In this document: positions 32,679 through 41,187 of the stretch, in pieces
Numbering within the stretch: the first letter of the stretch is position 1
Layout: every line of letters starts with the position of its first letter
Source of the DNA: Arthrobacter sp. 9AX
GTDB taxonomy: Bacteria > Actinomycetota > Actinomycetes > Actinomycetales > Micrococcaceae
Length of the DNA stretch: 64,000 nt
Direction of reading: 5' to 3'
NCBI RefSeq assembly: GCF_902506095.1
Contig: NZ_LR733293.1
Location: 3,823,475-3,887,474, forward strand
Program-made: the position numbers and the translations under genes
The notes under the pieces: model-generated
Database searches by the model: none
Seen by the model: the letters and a program-made list of their open reading frames with translations, nothing else
Told to the model about the DNA's origin: nothing

Positions 32679-34853
32679 ATGGCGAAGAAGAAGCGAAGGC
32701 GCAGGCGCGGTTCTGCCCTGGGAAGGCTCCTGGGATTCCTCGCGGCAAGCGCTACGTGCGGTGTCCTGGTGGCCAGCCTGGTGGTCCCGGCCGTAGCAGC
32801 CGCCGGTTTCGGAGTCAGCAACTCCATTGGTTTTTTCGAAAGCCTGCCGGAGGAGCTCACGGTGCAGCCGCCGTCGCAATCCACCAAAGTCCTCACCTCC
32901 GATGGCCAGCCCATCGCCACCTTCTATGCGGAGAACCGCGTCCGGATCCCCTTGGACCAGATGTCGCCCTACATCAAGGACGCCGTCATTGCCATCGAGG
33001 ACAGCCGGTTCTATGAGCATGCGGGGATCGACCCCCAGGGCATCGTCCGCGCTATGGTGGCCAACCTGACCAAGGGCGAGCAGCAGGGCGCGTCCACCAT
33101 CACCCAGCAGTACGTGACCAACGTGATCAATGAGGCGCGGCTTTCGCAGGACCGGCCGGACGAGGTGACCCTCAGCGGGCAGAAGGACGTTGGGGACAAG
33201 CTGCGGGAGATGAAATTGGCCATTGCACTGGAAAAGAAGTACAGCAAGGAACAGATCCTTGAGGGCTACCTGAACATCGTGTTCTTCAACAGCGCCGCCT
33301 ACGGCGTGGAAGCTGCCGCCCGGTACTTCTTCAGCACTACCGCCAAGGACCTGAACCTTCCGCAGTCCGCGCTGCTGGCCGGGCTCGTGAACAGCCCTAC
33401 CTTCTACAATCCGGCGATCAATCCAGAGAACTCGCTGGCCCGCCGAAACCAGGTACTCAGCGAGATGCTCCGGCTGGGGAAGATCAACCAGCAAGAACAT
33501 GACGAGGCCGTTGCCACACCGATCGAGCTGAAGGTCAGTCCCGAGCGGCAGGGCTGTGCCAACGCTGTTATGGCCCCGTATTTCTGCGACTACATCTCGC
33601 ATCTCATTTTGAACAATCCCGCGTTCGGTCCCAACCAGACTGAACGCGAGCGGAAACTGTACCGGGGCGGGCTCACCATCACCACCACGCTGGACAGCAG
33701 GCTGCAGGCCGCAGCCCAGGCGCAGGTGGACGCCACGGCTGGAGCCAACCCGGACCGCTGGGGTGCCGCGCTGGTGACGGTGCAGCCCGGAACAGGCAGG
33801 ATCCTGGCGATGGCCCAGAACACTGTCTTCCTTGCCGAGCCGGGCAAGTTCGACACCCAACTGAACTTCAACGTGGACGCCAAAGATCCCCAGGGCCAGG
33901 ACCTGAACGGTGCCGGCGGGTTCCAGACAGGTTCCACCATGAAGCCGTTCACGTTCGCGGAGTGGTTGAACGAGGGCAAGACCATCACCACCGTGGTGGA
34001 CGCTTCCCGCCGGGTTTATCCCCTGGGTTTCCCGTGGCGCTCAAGCTGCGGGAAGGTGCTGGGCGCCTACAGCACAGCGCAGAACAACCCTGAGCTGGGG
34101 GCGGCGGATGACCTGCAGAACTCCGAGGAGGGCTTCTACCGGCCCATGCCCGTCAACTACGGCCTGTACAACTCCATCAACACCGCCACCTTCGCCTCAG
34201 CCACCCAACTGGACTTCTGCGGGATCCAGAAAATGGTGGATAGTGTGGGTCTCCACAGCGGCCTGGACGGCAGTCCCATCAACATGCATCAACTGGGCAA
34301 CCTGCTGGGCGCCACCGGAGTTGCTCCGCTGCACCTGGCCAACGCGTTTGCCACGTTCGCCAACGACGGCCGCTACTGCAACCCGATCGCACTGCTGGAG
34401 ATTACCGACGCCACCGGCGGGAAGATTCCGGTGCAGCCCGTGGCCTGCCGGGATGCCGTGAAGCCTGATGTGGCGCGCGGCGTCAACTCCGTCCTGCAGG
34501 ATGTTCTGGTGAAGGGTTCCGGCTTCTGGGTCAACCCCAAAGTCCACGACAAGTGGCCAACGGCTGCCAAGACGGGCACCTCCAACAACAACGGTGCCAC
34601 CTGGATTGTCGGCTACACGACAGGGCTGGCCACAGCTTCCTTCTTCGGCGACGCGCTGGAGGGCCAGAAGAGGGCCGGCCAGAACGTCACCATCAATGGG
34701 ACGTTCTACCCCCGCTTGGATGGTTACATGCTCGCCGGACCGCAGTGGGCCAACTACATGGTGAAAGTGGGACCGCTCTACCCGGCCGCGCCGTTCCCGG
34801 GACCTCCCGCCTCCATGCTGGGTTCCAGCCCTTCGCCTACGCCGGGTCGGTAG
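32679..34853 (+). CDS. class A penicillin-binding protein (transglycosylase/transpeptidase)
   Basis: A 724-residue bifunctional cell-wall synthase. A Lys/Arg-rich cytoplasmic start and one transmembrane helix (GRLLGFLAASATCGVLVASL region) precede the GT51 domain, with AIEDSRFYEHAGIDPQGI near residue 106, GASTITQQYVTNVI, and the EKKYSKEQILEGYLN motif. The penicillin-binding domain has SxxK in TGSTMKPFT near 420, SxN in YNSINTAT near 497 and KTG in AAKTGTSNNN near 629. ATG 32679 has GGGGG upstream; an earlier GTG at 32649 is possible. Involved in peptidoglycan polymerisation. Confidence 0.93.
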   Translation: MAKKKRRRRRGSALGRLLGFLAASATCGVLVASLVVPAVAAAGFGVSNSIGFFESLPEELTVQPPSQSTKVLTSDGQPIATFYAENRVRIPLDQMSPYIKDAVIAIEDSRFYEHAGIDPQGIVRAMVANLTKGEQQGASTITQQYVTNVINEARLSQDRPDEVTLSGQKDVGDKLREMKLAIALEKKYSKEQILEGYLNIVFFNSAAYGVEAAARYFFSTTAKDLNLPQSALLAGLVNSPTFYNPAINPENSLARRNQVLSEMLRLGKINQQEHDEAVATPIELKVSPERQGCANAVMAPYFCDYISHLILNNPAFGPNQTERERKLYRGGLTITTTLDSRLQAAAQAQVDATAGANPDRWGAALVTVQPGTGRILAMAQNTVFLAEPGKFDTQLNFNVDAKDPQGQDLNGAGGFQTGSTMKPFTFAEWLNEGKTITTVVDASRRVYPLGFPWRSSCGKVLGAYSTAQNNPELGAADDLQNSEEGFYRPMPVNYGLYNSINTATFASATQLDFCGIQKMVDSVGLHSGLDGSPINMHQLGNLLGATGVAPLHLANAFATFANDGRYCNPIALLEITDATGGKIPVQPVACRDAVKPDVARGVNSVLQDVLVKGSGFWVNPKVHDKWPTAAKTGTSNNNGATWIVGYTTGLATASFFGDALEGQKRAGQNVTINGTFYPRLDGYMLAGPQWANYMVKVGPLYPAAPFPGPPASMLGSSPSPTPGR

Positions 34854-34974
34854 CCGCAGGCACGGTATATCAAGGTGCACTCCCCGGCCACACCAACAGC
34901 ACGGACCCTCCCGCCCGACGTGGAAAACCGGAATTCCCTCCTGCACAGCAAAGCACCGTGGCAGGATTGGCGGG

Positions 34975-35541
34975 ATGAAAAGCCTCGAAACCGAGCGGTT
35001 AATTCTTCGTCCCTGGGAGCCGGAGGACGCCGGTTTCGTGCTGGACCTCTACTCGCGCTGGGAGGTGCAGCGCTTTATCGGCAACCATCCTCAGGTGATG
35101 AGGGAACGGGCTGAAGCCGAGGAACGCATCCGCGTGTGGCAAGGCATGGACCACCCGGTGCATGGCGTGTGGGCAGTCCAGCTGAAGGAGCAGGACCCGC
35201 TGAAGAACGCTGCCGGGCCCCGGAACACGCCCTCGCTCGCAGGCACCCTGCTTCTCAAGTCCATCCCGGCGTCGGGCGAAGCACTCCCACTGCAGCCCTC
35301 AGGCGACACAGAGATCGGCTGGCATTTCCACCCCGCCCGCTGGGGGAACGGCTACGCCACGGAAGCGGCGGCCGCAGTTCTGGCCCACGGACTGGGCAGC
35401 GGCCTGAACAGGATTGTGGCCGTCACGGCCCCCGCCAACACCGCGTCCCAACGGGTCTGCCTGCGCATCGGGATGGCGTACCGGGGACAGACCGACCGGT
35501 ATTACAACGCTCTCTGCGAGCTTTTCGAGGCCAGGCCCTAG
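34975..35541 (+). CDS. GNAT family N-acetyltransferase
   Basis: A 188-residue acetyltransferase of the RimJ/RimL type: LETERLILRPWEPEDA at the N terminus, EIGWHFHPARWGNGYATEAA containing the acetyl-CoA-binding R/Q-x-x-G-x-G/A pattern, and TAPANTASQRVCLRIGMAY at the C terminus. Residues 65-85 carry an insertion relative to typical members. Substrate unknown. Its stop overlaps the convergent DUF1992 gene by four bases. Confidence 0.87.
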   Translation: MKSLETERLILRPWEPEDAGFVLDLYSRWEVQRFIGNHPQVMRERAEAEERIRVWQGMDHPVHGVWAVQLKEQDPLKNAAGPRNTPSLAGTLLLKSIPASGEALPLQPSGDTEIGWHFHPARWGNGYATEAAAAVLAHGLGSGLNRIVAVTAPANTASQRVCLRIGMAYRGQTDRYYNALCELFEARP

Positions 35542-36134
35542 CCCGTGCCCTTCCAGAGCCGCTGCCACCACCGGCGGGGAGGTTCAGGTTCCGGCGGCGG
35601 CGCGTCAGCGATTCGGGCGGCGCGGCGCTCCCGCCACCGGGACACCTCTTCCTCCACGTCCCGCGTTTTGGTGATCACAGGCGGACCGCCCTGGAGCTGT
35701 CGCCGGGCATCGATGACGCGGCGGTTGAAGTCCTGCAGGATGTCCCGCACCTGCTGCTCGGTGTACTGCGCATCGAGTTTGGCGTCCAGGTCCGCGTCCT
35801 CGGTGCGCAGCAGGATGGCCGCGGGGCCCAGGCCGCTGATGTTTTCCCGCTGGATGAGGCCCTTGACCCACCAGTCGGGGTCGTACCGCTCCCCCAGCCC
35901 CGGGATCGGCTTGCCCGCGTACTTGAGGTTGTCGAACTTGCCCTGCGCCATCGCGTCACGGACCAGGTACTCTGCCCGGGCGGCGTCGCCGACCTTCCGG
36001 CGCTTCTCGCGCTCCTGCGCATCAAGGGCATCGAGCGCGGCTTCCTCCTCCGCGCTGATGCCGGCTCCGCGGTAGGACCGGACCTCCGCGGCACGCTCCA
36101 GGCGCTTCCGGAGTTCCTCCGCCCCGCCGCCCAT
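35538..36134 (-). CDS. DUF1992 domain-containing protein (DnaJ subfamily C member 28-like)
   Basis: A 198-residue soluble protein. The conserved region includes AMAQGKFDNLKYAGKPIPGL, DPDWWVKGLIQREN and LRTEDADLDAKLDAQYTEQQ, the pattern of the domain shared with eukaryotic DNAJC28. There is no J domain here. Charged helices dominate, and a Pro/Trp/Arg-rich tail ends the protein. Function unknown. Start is ATG 36134; a GTG nine bases upstream (36143) is equally open. Confidence 0.85.
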   Translation of the reverse strand: MGGGAEELRKRLERAAEVRSYRGAGISAEEEAALDALDAQEREKRRKVGDAARAEYLVRDAMAQGKFDNLKYAGKPIPGLGERYDPDWWVKGLIQRENISGLGPAAILLRTEDADLDAKLDAQYTEQQVRDILQDFNRRVIDARRQLQGGPPVITKTRDVEEEVSRWRERRAARIADAPPPEPEPPRRWWQRLWKGTG

Positions 36135-36233
36135 CGCTGCCACCGCCTTCGAAAATGATGCTTCCTTCCAGTATTCAGAAGCTTTGCGTCCGGTTCAACG
36201 CCTGCAGTGCGCGGCCAGCCCGAGGAAAAGGAA

Positions 36234-36269
36234 AGCGTACGACGGCGGGACGTCCCGCCGTCGTACGCT
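36234..36269 (-). terminator. perfect palindromic terminator of the ArsR-SRPBCC operon
   Basis: An 18-bp perfect palindrome without a loop (left arm AGCGTACGACGGCGGGAC), followed on the minus strand by TTTCCTTTTCC. It is 28 bases after the SRPBCC stop codon and belongs to a sequence family that recurs in this window. Confidence 0.8.
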
Positions 36270-36297
36270 CCGTTTGGTGCCGAAGAGACTTAGCCGC

Positions 36298-36795
36298 TCA
36301 GGCGTTGGCATGTTCGGCCAGGATGGCGTCGATCTGGCCAATGGCCTCCCGCATGCCTTCCTCCATGCCCATCTGGACCATCTGCTCCATCTGTTCTTCG
36401 GAGTCGAAGGTAGTGGCTACCCTCATACTGGTCCGGCCACCGGCCTCCTCGATCATCACCGCTACGTGGCCGGCGCCCATCTCCGCCACGGGTTCCCCTT
36501 TTTCGTCCGCGAATCCGTCGTCGAACTCCAGCTTGCCGGGGGCCGCGATGGCGGTGAAGCGCCACCAGCCGCGGGGCTTTTCACCCTCGGGAGTGGTCAT
36601 GTAGTAGCCGGCCTTTCCGCCGGCCTCGAAGTCGAACTGTTCAAACGTGGCCGGGTAGCCGGGCGGACCCCACCAGCGCTCCAGCTGGCGCGGGTCTTCC
36701 CACAGTTGCCAGACACGCTCGGCACCGGCGTCGAACTCGGCGACGAGAATCAAGCTCAGCGCCTCAAGATTCTTGGTGGAACTGATAACGGTCAT
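36298..36795 (-). CDS. SRPBCC family protein (AHSA1-like)
   Basis: A 165-residue START-like/Aha1 domain protein: LVAEFDAGAERVWQLWEDPR, QLERWWGPPGYPATF and FDFEAGGKAGYYMTTPEGE are the family landmarks, and the C-terminal long helix (EEQMEQMVQMGMEEGMREAI) is rich in Met. Such proteins bind hydrophobic ligands; the ligand is unknown. It is the second gene after an ArsR regulator (14 bases), a very common pair. Confidence 0.9.
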   Translation of the reverse strand: MTVISSTKNLEALSLILVAEFDAGAERVWQLWEDPRQLERWWGPPGYPATFEQFDFEAGGKAGYYMTTPEGEKPRGWWRFTAIAAPGKLEFDDGFADEKGEPVAEMGAGHVAVMIEEAGGRTSMRVATTFDSEEQMEQMVQMGMEEGMREAIGQIDAILAEHANA

Positions 36796-36809
36796 TGCAG
36801 AACCCCTTC

Positions 36810-37142
36810 TTATCCTTCAGCCAGAATGTCGGCGATCCGGTCCACACGCCCTTGCCAGATTGCCTCGTACTCATCGAGCAGGTGCCGGGCTTTTTGCAGG
36901 CCTTCATGGTTCCCCCGCACGAGCTGCTCCCTTCCGCGCCTTTCCTTGGTCACCAGGGTTGCGCGCTCCAGCACCGCCACGTGCTTTTGGACGGCGGCGA
37001 AGCTCATGTCGTAGAGGCCCGCGAGGCCGGAGACCGAATACCCGCCCACCGTCACCCGCCGCACGATGTCCCGGCGGGTGGTGTCGGCGAGCGCCTGGAA
37101 CAGGCGGTCAAGTTCGTTTTCGCGGAGCTGATCTACAACCAT
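36810..37142 (-). CDS. ArsR family winged-helix regulator
   Basis: A 110-residue repressor: LDRLFQALADTTRRDIVRRV, then DMSFAAVQKHVAVLERATLV as the recognition helix region and KERRGREQLVRG as the wing. No metal-binding Cys is present, as usual for members paired with SRPBCC proteins. The start codon lies inside an 18-bp palindrome and 8 bases after a -10 box, so the mRNA is probably leaderless and autoregulated. Confidence 0.9.
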   Translation of the reverse strand: MVVDQLRENELDRLFQALADTTRRDIVRRVTVGGYSVSGLAGLYDMSFAAVQKHVAVLERATLVTKERRGREQLVRGNHEGLQKARHLLDEYEAIWQGRVDRIADILAEG

Positions 37143-37151
37143 TTGGTTGTA
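37134..37151. promoter_or_regulatory. ArsR operator overlapping its own start codon
   Basis: TACAACCA-TT-TGGTTGTA read on the plus strand is a perfect 8-bp inverted repeat. The ATG of the ArsR gene (37142-37140) lies within it. Confidence 0.75.
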
Positions 37152-37179
37152 CGATAGCCCCTCGCGGATGCGCTGTCAA
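37151..37179 (-). promoter_or_regulatory. promoter of the ArsR-SRPBCC operon (leaderless)
   Basis: On the minus strand TTGACA (37179-37174), a 17-base spacer and TATCGT (37156-37151) form a good sigma-70 type promoter. The predicted start of transcription is at or next to the A of the ATG. Confidence 0.7.
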
Positions 37180-37233
37180 GGCTCTGTTCCCGATGCCGGG
37201 AACACGTTCCGGCCGCACGGTATCTTGAAGCCC

Positions 37234-37962
37234 ATGAGCATCTTCCTCGCCGGGGCCGGCCCGGACTTTGACGCGTTTCCCGATGTGTTCAAGCGCTTTG
37301 TCCAGGCACTGCCCGCTCAGCCGGGCAGCGGCCGCCCGGCCCGGATCGCCGTGGCGGTTCATCACCGCGGCGGGAACCCGCGAGAGATCCTCCCGGCCTA
37401 CGTCGGGCCGCTGCAGTCTTTGGTTTCCTGTGACGTGGTGCCGGTACTGCTGCGGCCGGGAATGCCCGCGGACCCGGCCCTGTTCGAGGGCGCCGATGGC
37501 ATTGTGGTGGGCGGCGGGCTGACCCCGGCCTATCTGGCGGGGCTTCGCTCCTGCGCGGGTGCCATAGCCGCCCGGACGGCCGACGGCGCCCCTTACCTGG
37601 GGTTCTCTGCCGGCGCCATGATCGCTCCCGCAGAGGGCATCATGGGCGGCTACCGTATTGGCGGCGTCGAAGTGTGCGGGGAAGAGTGCTCGGAGGACCT
37701 TGACGAGGTGGATGTCCGTGGCGGGATGGGGCTGGTTTCCTTCGCTGTGGACGTCCACGCCGCCCAGGCCGGGACCCTCAGCAGGGCGGTCGGCGCCGTG
37801 GCGGCGGGGCTGGTGGAGCGGGCAGTGGCAGTGGATGAGAACACGGCCATTCTTCTGCACGACGGCGGCCCGGACTTTGAGGTAATCGGCACCGGTAACC
37901 GCTGGGACATCCGCCGGAACGGCACCGGCTGCAGCGTGTCCGTCCGGACCGCCGGCAGCTGA
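37234..37962 (+). CDS. peptidase S51-like / type 1 glutamine amidotransferase-like protein
   Basis: A 242-residue cytoplasmic protein resembling cyanophycinase/dipeptidase E. The nucleophile elbow is LGFSAGAMI with Ser near residue 126; GIVVGGGLTPAYLAGL corresponds to the preceding GG motif, and an acidic/His partner may be AVDVHAAQ. The N terminus MSIFLAGAGPDFD fits the family. Actual peptidase activity is not established. ATG 37234 was chosen because the upstream in-frame stretch belongs to the ArsR promoter. Confidence 0.75.
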   Translation: MSIFLAGAGPDFDAFPDVFKRFVQALPAQPGSGRPARIAVAVHHRGGNPREILPAYVGPLQSLVSCDVVPVLLRPGMPADPALFEGADGIVVGGGLTPAYLAGLRSCAGAIAARTADGAPYLGFSAGAMIAPAEGIMGGYRIGGVEVCGEECSEDLDEVDVRGGMGLVSFAVDVHAAQAGTLSRAVGAVAAGLVERAVAVDENTAILLHDGGPDFEVIGTGNRWDIRRNGTGCSVSVRTAGS

Positions 37963-37979
37963 GAGCGGGTCCGCCTTAC

Positions 37980-38023
37980 GGGAGCAGGCTCCCCAGCAGG
38001 AGCCAACTACGGAGCAGGCTCCC
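37980..38023. terminator. paired small hairpins between convergent genes
   Basis: GGGAGCAGGCTCCC (37980-37993) and GGAGCAGGCTCCC (38011-38023) are each self-complementary and can also pair with each other, giving a longer stem. They sit between the stops of the S51-like and GAF-ANTAR genes. Confidence 0.55.
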
Positions 38024-38027
38024 GGTC

Positions 38028-38762
38028 TTACGAATCGAAGTGGGTCTTGATGCTGCCGCCCTGGAGCTGTTCGATGAGCTCGGTGGCCACGTCCCGCAGC
38101 TTACGGTTGCGGTTGCTGGAGACCTTGGTGAGGATGTCCATCGCTTCCGCCTGGGAGCACCTGTTCTGGGCCATGATCACGCCGCATGCCAGGTTGATGG
38201 CTGTCCGGCTTTCCAGGGCCGCTTCCAGGTCCTCCGCACGGTTTTGCGCGGTGTTGATGCGGACCGACAGATGGAGCGTGCTGTGGGCAGCAGCAGCGAA
38301 GCCAAGGGCTTTTTCGTACACTTCCGGGGTGAAAACGCCGGGCTTGGTCGCGAAGAAGTTCAGCGCGGCCCTGGCCTCGCCGCTGATCTCCAGCGGAACC
38401 CCCAAGGAGCTGCGAATTCCGGCGCCACCGAACTTCCGGTTCAGTTCGGGCCACCGGGTATCAGTGGAGACATCATCGATGATCACCGGGGACATGTCCC
38501 GCAGCGCCTTGATGCACGGGCCGTCGCCCACCTCCTGCTCCAGCCTGTCCAGTTCCACCGCCCGCTGGCTGCTGCCGGCGGCGGTGGTGGGCTTGCGCCT
38601 CACCTTGAGTGTCACTGCGCACTCGACCGCGTCACCGGCAATCTCGGAGACCGCCGCAGCAGCCAGCCCGGAAAGGCCCGAAAGGAACTCAACCGCATTT
38701 TCTGAGCCCACCAGGATGCTCTGGAGCTGTTCCAGCGGTTCGTTTTCGGATGCAATCGACAT
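38028..38762 (-). CDS. GAF and ANTAR domain-containing protein
   Basis: A 244-residue regulator. The GAF domain covers residues 20-170 (GDGPCIKALRDMSPVIIDDV, SSLGVPLEISGEARAALNFF), the ANTAR domain residues 180-240 (ESRTAINLACGVIMAQNRCS, AEAMDILTKVSSNRNRKLRD). It ends with KTHFDS. GAF would sense a small molecule or redox cue and ANTAR binds nascent RNA. It is on the minus strand, with a relic of another ANTAR tail directly upstream. Confidence 0.92.
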   Translation of the reverse strand: MSIASENEPLEQLQSILVGSENAVEFLSGLSGLAAAAVSEIAGDAVECAVTLKVRRKPTTAAGSSQRAVELDRLEQEVGDGPCIKALRDMSPVIIDDVSTDTRWPELNRKFGGAGIRSSLGVPLEISGEARAALNFFATKPGVFTPEVYEKALGFAAAAHSTLHLSVRINTAQNRAEDLEAALESRTAINLACGVIMAQNRCSQAEAMDILTKVSSNRNRKLRDVATELIEQLQGGSIKTHFDS

Positions 38763-38766
38763 GGCC

Positions 38767-38905
38767 TCATCCTATTACCACCCCTGAATGCCGGGGGTCG
38801 TCGTCGAAGTGGGTGCGCAGGGCGGGATCCGGTGAGACTGACTCAATGACGTCCACTGCAACATCCCGCAGCTTGATGTTGCAAAGCACGGACTGGACGT
38901 CCGCG
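38767..38905 (-). pseudogene. relic of a GAF-ANTAR gene, 3' end only
   Basis: On the minus strand this stretch reads NIKLRDVAVDVIESVS, then RTHFDDDPRHSG to a TGA at 38769-38767. NIKLRDVA and THFDD match the last ANTAR helix and tail of the intact proteins (for example NIKLRDVAISVIASIS at 41184-41951). The rest of the gene is missing. It ends 5 bases upstream of the intact GAF-ANTAR start, as expected from a tandem duplication followed by deletion. Confidence 0.65.
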
Positions 38906-39001
38906 GAGTAGCCGGCTCCCGCCGTCGTACTTCATTTCAAAGGGCCCAAGACGCCGGGAACCGCCAGCGCCCGGGAAGAACCTTGGCTCTATGCTGGGAG
39001 C

Positions 39002-39721
39002 ATGGCACAGCACCTCCGGCTTGACGAGCTCAGCACGGTGATTGCCCGCATCCAGGGGCTGCTGCTCACGGAAGAAAAGGTGAACACGGCTGTGCGGCTT
39101 TTGGCCCAGGCCGCGAAGGAGTCCGTCCCGGGCACCATCGGCGCGGGCGTTTCACTCCTTAATGCCCGCGGCCGGCGCACCAGCAGCGGTTACACGGACA
39201 GGATCGTCAGCGAGGCCGATGCGGCCCAGTACGAATGCGGAGAAGGCCCGTGCCTGACCGCCTGGGCGGCAGAGGAACCGGTCCTGGTGACCGACCTCCG
39301 GGACGAACTGCGGTGGCCCGAATGGCGCGAGGCCGTCGCCGGCTTCCCCGTGCGGGCGGTTGTCAGCGCTCCGCTGATCGCGGGCAAGGAGTCCATCGGG
39401 ACCCTGAAGCTATACGCCGCCGCCGCACATGCCTACGACGATTCCAGTGCCGCGCTGCTGCAGCTGTTTGCCGGCCCGGCAGCCACCCTCCTCTCGCACA
39501 TCCAGGCCAGCGAAGCTCCGCGCAGGATGACCGAGGGACTCCAGGTCTCGCTGTACACCCGGGACCTCGTGAACCGGGCCTGCGGCGTGCTGATGGAGCG
39601 CCAGGGACTCCCCCACGATGCCGCCCTGCACCTGCTGATCAAGCAGGCCCGGGACGAGAAAGTGCCCTTGCAGCATGTCAGTGAACGCGTCCTCGCCGGG
39701 ACGCCGGCACCCGGAGACTAG
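39002..39721 (+). CDS. GAF and ANTAR domain-containing protein
   Basis: A 239-residue regulator. GAF residues 20-165 (YECGEGPCLTAWAAEEPVLV, VVSAPLIAGKESIGTLKLYA); ANTAR residues 178-235 (YTRDLVNRACGVLMERQGLP, DAALHLLIKQARDEKVPLQH). The ANTAR half is more diverged than in the others: the IDMAVGIIMAQNRCS core has become VNRACGVLMERQGLP. The following 109-residue gene starts 8 bases after its stop and is probably co-transcribed. Confidence 0.9.
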   Translation: MAQHLRLDELSTVIARIQGLLLTEEKVNTAVRLLAQAAKESVPGTIGAGVSLLNARGRRTSSGYTDRIVSEADAAQYECGEGPCLTAWAAEEPVLVTDLRDELRWPEWREAVAGFPVRAVVSAPLIAGKESIGTLKLYAAAAHAYDDSSAALLQLFAGPAATLLSHIQASEAPRRMTEGLQVSLYTRDLVNRACGVLMERQGLPHDAALHLLIKQARDEKVPLQHVSERVLAGTPAPGD

Positions 39722-39729
39722 GGCGCTCC

Positions 39730-40059
39730 ATGGGCTTCGATCCCAACGAACCGGAACAACGCCGCAGGCTCCGCTCAGCGATGAAGGCTGCGGACATCTC
39801 AGCATCCGAACTGTGGCTGAAATACTTTGGGCTCGCCGGAGATGCGGGCGAGTACGAGGTGGAAGCGTACCTGCAGGGGCTGCTGTCCCTGCCTCCGGTC
39901 CAGCGCGACCTCCTCGCCCTGGCGGCCAACGAACTGATTGACGACATCCCCCGGCCCCGCGCACCGTACTCGGATGATTTGGATCGCGGGCCCGGCTCGG
40001 AGCCCGCGCTGGACAGCCGGGAGGACGGAAGTGAACGGCAAACAGAGGCGGAGGAGTAG
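39730..40059 (+). CDS. hypothetical protein, 109 aa, in the ANTAR cluster
   Basis: A small acidic, mostly helical protein that I do not recognise: FDPNEPEQRRRLRSAMKAAD, SELWLKYFGLAGDAGEYEVE, AYLQGLLSLPPVQRDLLALA, NELIDD, then a polar tail. No signal peptide. It sits between two GAF-ANTAR genes; a decayed paralogue sits between the next two (40937-41187), so the family seems tied to ANTAR proteins. A co-regulator role is inference. Confidence 0.75.
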   Translation: MGFDPNEPEQRRRLRSAMKAADISASELWLKYFGLAGDAGEYEVEAYLQGLLSLPPVQRDLLALAANELIDDIPRPRAPYSDDLDRGPGSEPALDSREDGSERQTEAEE

Positions 40060-40214
40060 GCCCGCAGACGTATGAATAGCTGATGCACGGGCGTAGTGTC
40101 AGTAGTAGGAGATTTCGGGATGGCAGGTGAATCCGGAGGTTGAATACCGGGTCAGCCCGCGCAGAGAGCGGCGGCGGCAGTTGCCCGCCCGGCGAATCCA
40201 GGGATCGAGGCCTG

Positions 40215-40934
40215 ATGGGCCAGGACAACAAGATAGCCACTGCCGACCAGATGCAGGACCTGCTCCTCGAGAGTCCAGGATTTCCGGAATTTCTTCTGGG
40301 CCTGGCCACCATTTCGGCATCCATGGTGGACGGCCGGGGACCGGTGTGGTGCACCATCACGGTGGAGCGCGACGGCGGACCGGTAACGTTCGCCGCCAGC
40401 AGCGAGGAAGCCCGCATGCTGGATGAGACACAGTACGGTTTCGACGACGGGCCCTGCCTTACGGCAGCACGCCGGCAGCGCCTGGTGTGGATTCCGGACC
40501 TCAAACGTGACGGGCGCTGGAATGGCTACCGCGAAGCAGCACTTCGGCAGGGCGTCCGCTCCGTGCTGGCCGTCCCCATTCCCACCGACCCCTTGTCCCT
40601 GGCCGGCCTGAATTGTTACGCCGGTTCCCTGGAAGCCTTCACCGAGGACACTGTGGTGCTCCTGGAAAAGCATGCGGCCTCGATGTCCCGCGTCCTCCGG
40701 ATCGCGCTCCGCCTTCACGGGGCGGACGTGCATCCGGAGCACCTCCGTGCTGCGTTGAAGTCCCGCGCCGTGGTGGACGCGGCGGTTTCGCTGATCATGC
40801 TCCAGCACCGGGGCGGCCGGGAGGACGCCCTTGACCTCCTGCAACTCGCTGCCAAGTCAAGCAGCCGCAGGATCCACGAGATCGCCAGCGACATCGTGCG
40901 CGGCGCCGAAGTCCCCACGCTGGACGGAGCGTAG
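40215..40934 (+). CDS. GAF and ANTAR domain-containing protein
   Basis: A 239-residue regulator. GAF residues 15-160 (YGFDDGPCLTAARRQRLVWI, SVLAVPIPTDPLSLAGLNCY); ANTAR residues 175-232 (KSRAVVDAAVSLIMLQHRGG, DALDLLQLAAKSSSRRIHEI). ATG 40215 is preferred since homology starts at IATADQMQDLL and GAGG is 5-8 bases before it; a longer frame to 40140 adds a low-quality extension. Confidence 0.9.
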   Translation: MGQDNKIATADQMQDLLLESPGFPEFLLGLATISASMVDGRGPVWCTITVERDGGPVTFAASSEEARMLDETQYGFDDGPCLTAARRQRLVWIPDLKRDGRWNGYREAALRQGVRSVLAVPIPTDPLSLAGLNCYAGSLEAFTEDTVVLLEKHAASMSRVLRIALRLHGADVHPEHLRAALKSRAVVDAAVSLIMLQHRGGREDALDLLQLAAKSSSRRIHEIASDIVRGAEVPTLDGA

Positions 40935-40936
40935 GC

Positions 40937-41187
40937 ATGTATGCCCAGGGAACCGAAGGTCCGGAACAGCGTGGCTGTTCCTCCGAACAGCGCCGCGGGG
41001 CGGCCCAGCGCTTCCGGAACGCCGACCTTACGCTGGCAAAATTGTGGACTTACTACTAAGGCATCGGCGGCGAAATCGACGAGCTTTCGCTGGACGCCTG
41101 CCTCAACGAGGCCTTGGACATCCCCCCGCGCAAATGAGCCTGGTGACGCTCGCAATGACTGAACTCGCAGAAGGCGATCCACTATGA
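40937..41187 (+). pseudogene. decayed paralogue of the 109-aa protein
   Basis: From ATG 40937 the frame reads to LAKLWTYY, a TAA stop, then GIGGEIDELSLDACLNEALD and IPP; a shift of frame gives LVTLAMTELAEGDPL to 41187. This order matches ELWLKYFGLAGDAGEYEVEA, YLQGLLSLPP and LLALAANELIDD of the intact protein at 39730. One nonsense mutation and one frameshift are therefore needed to explain it. Its last codon overlaps the start of the next GAF-ANTAR gene (ATGA), a trace of former coupling. Confidence 0.7.
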
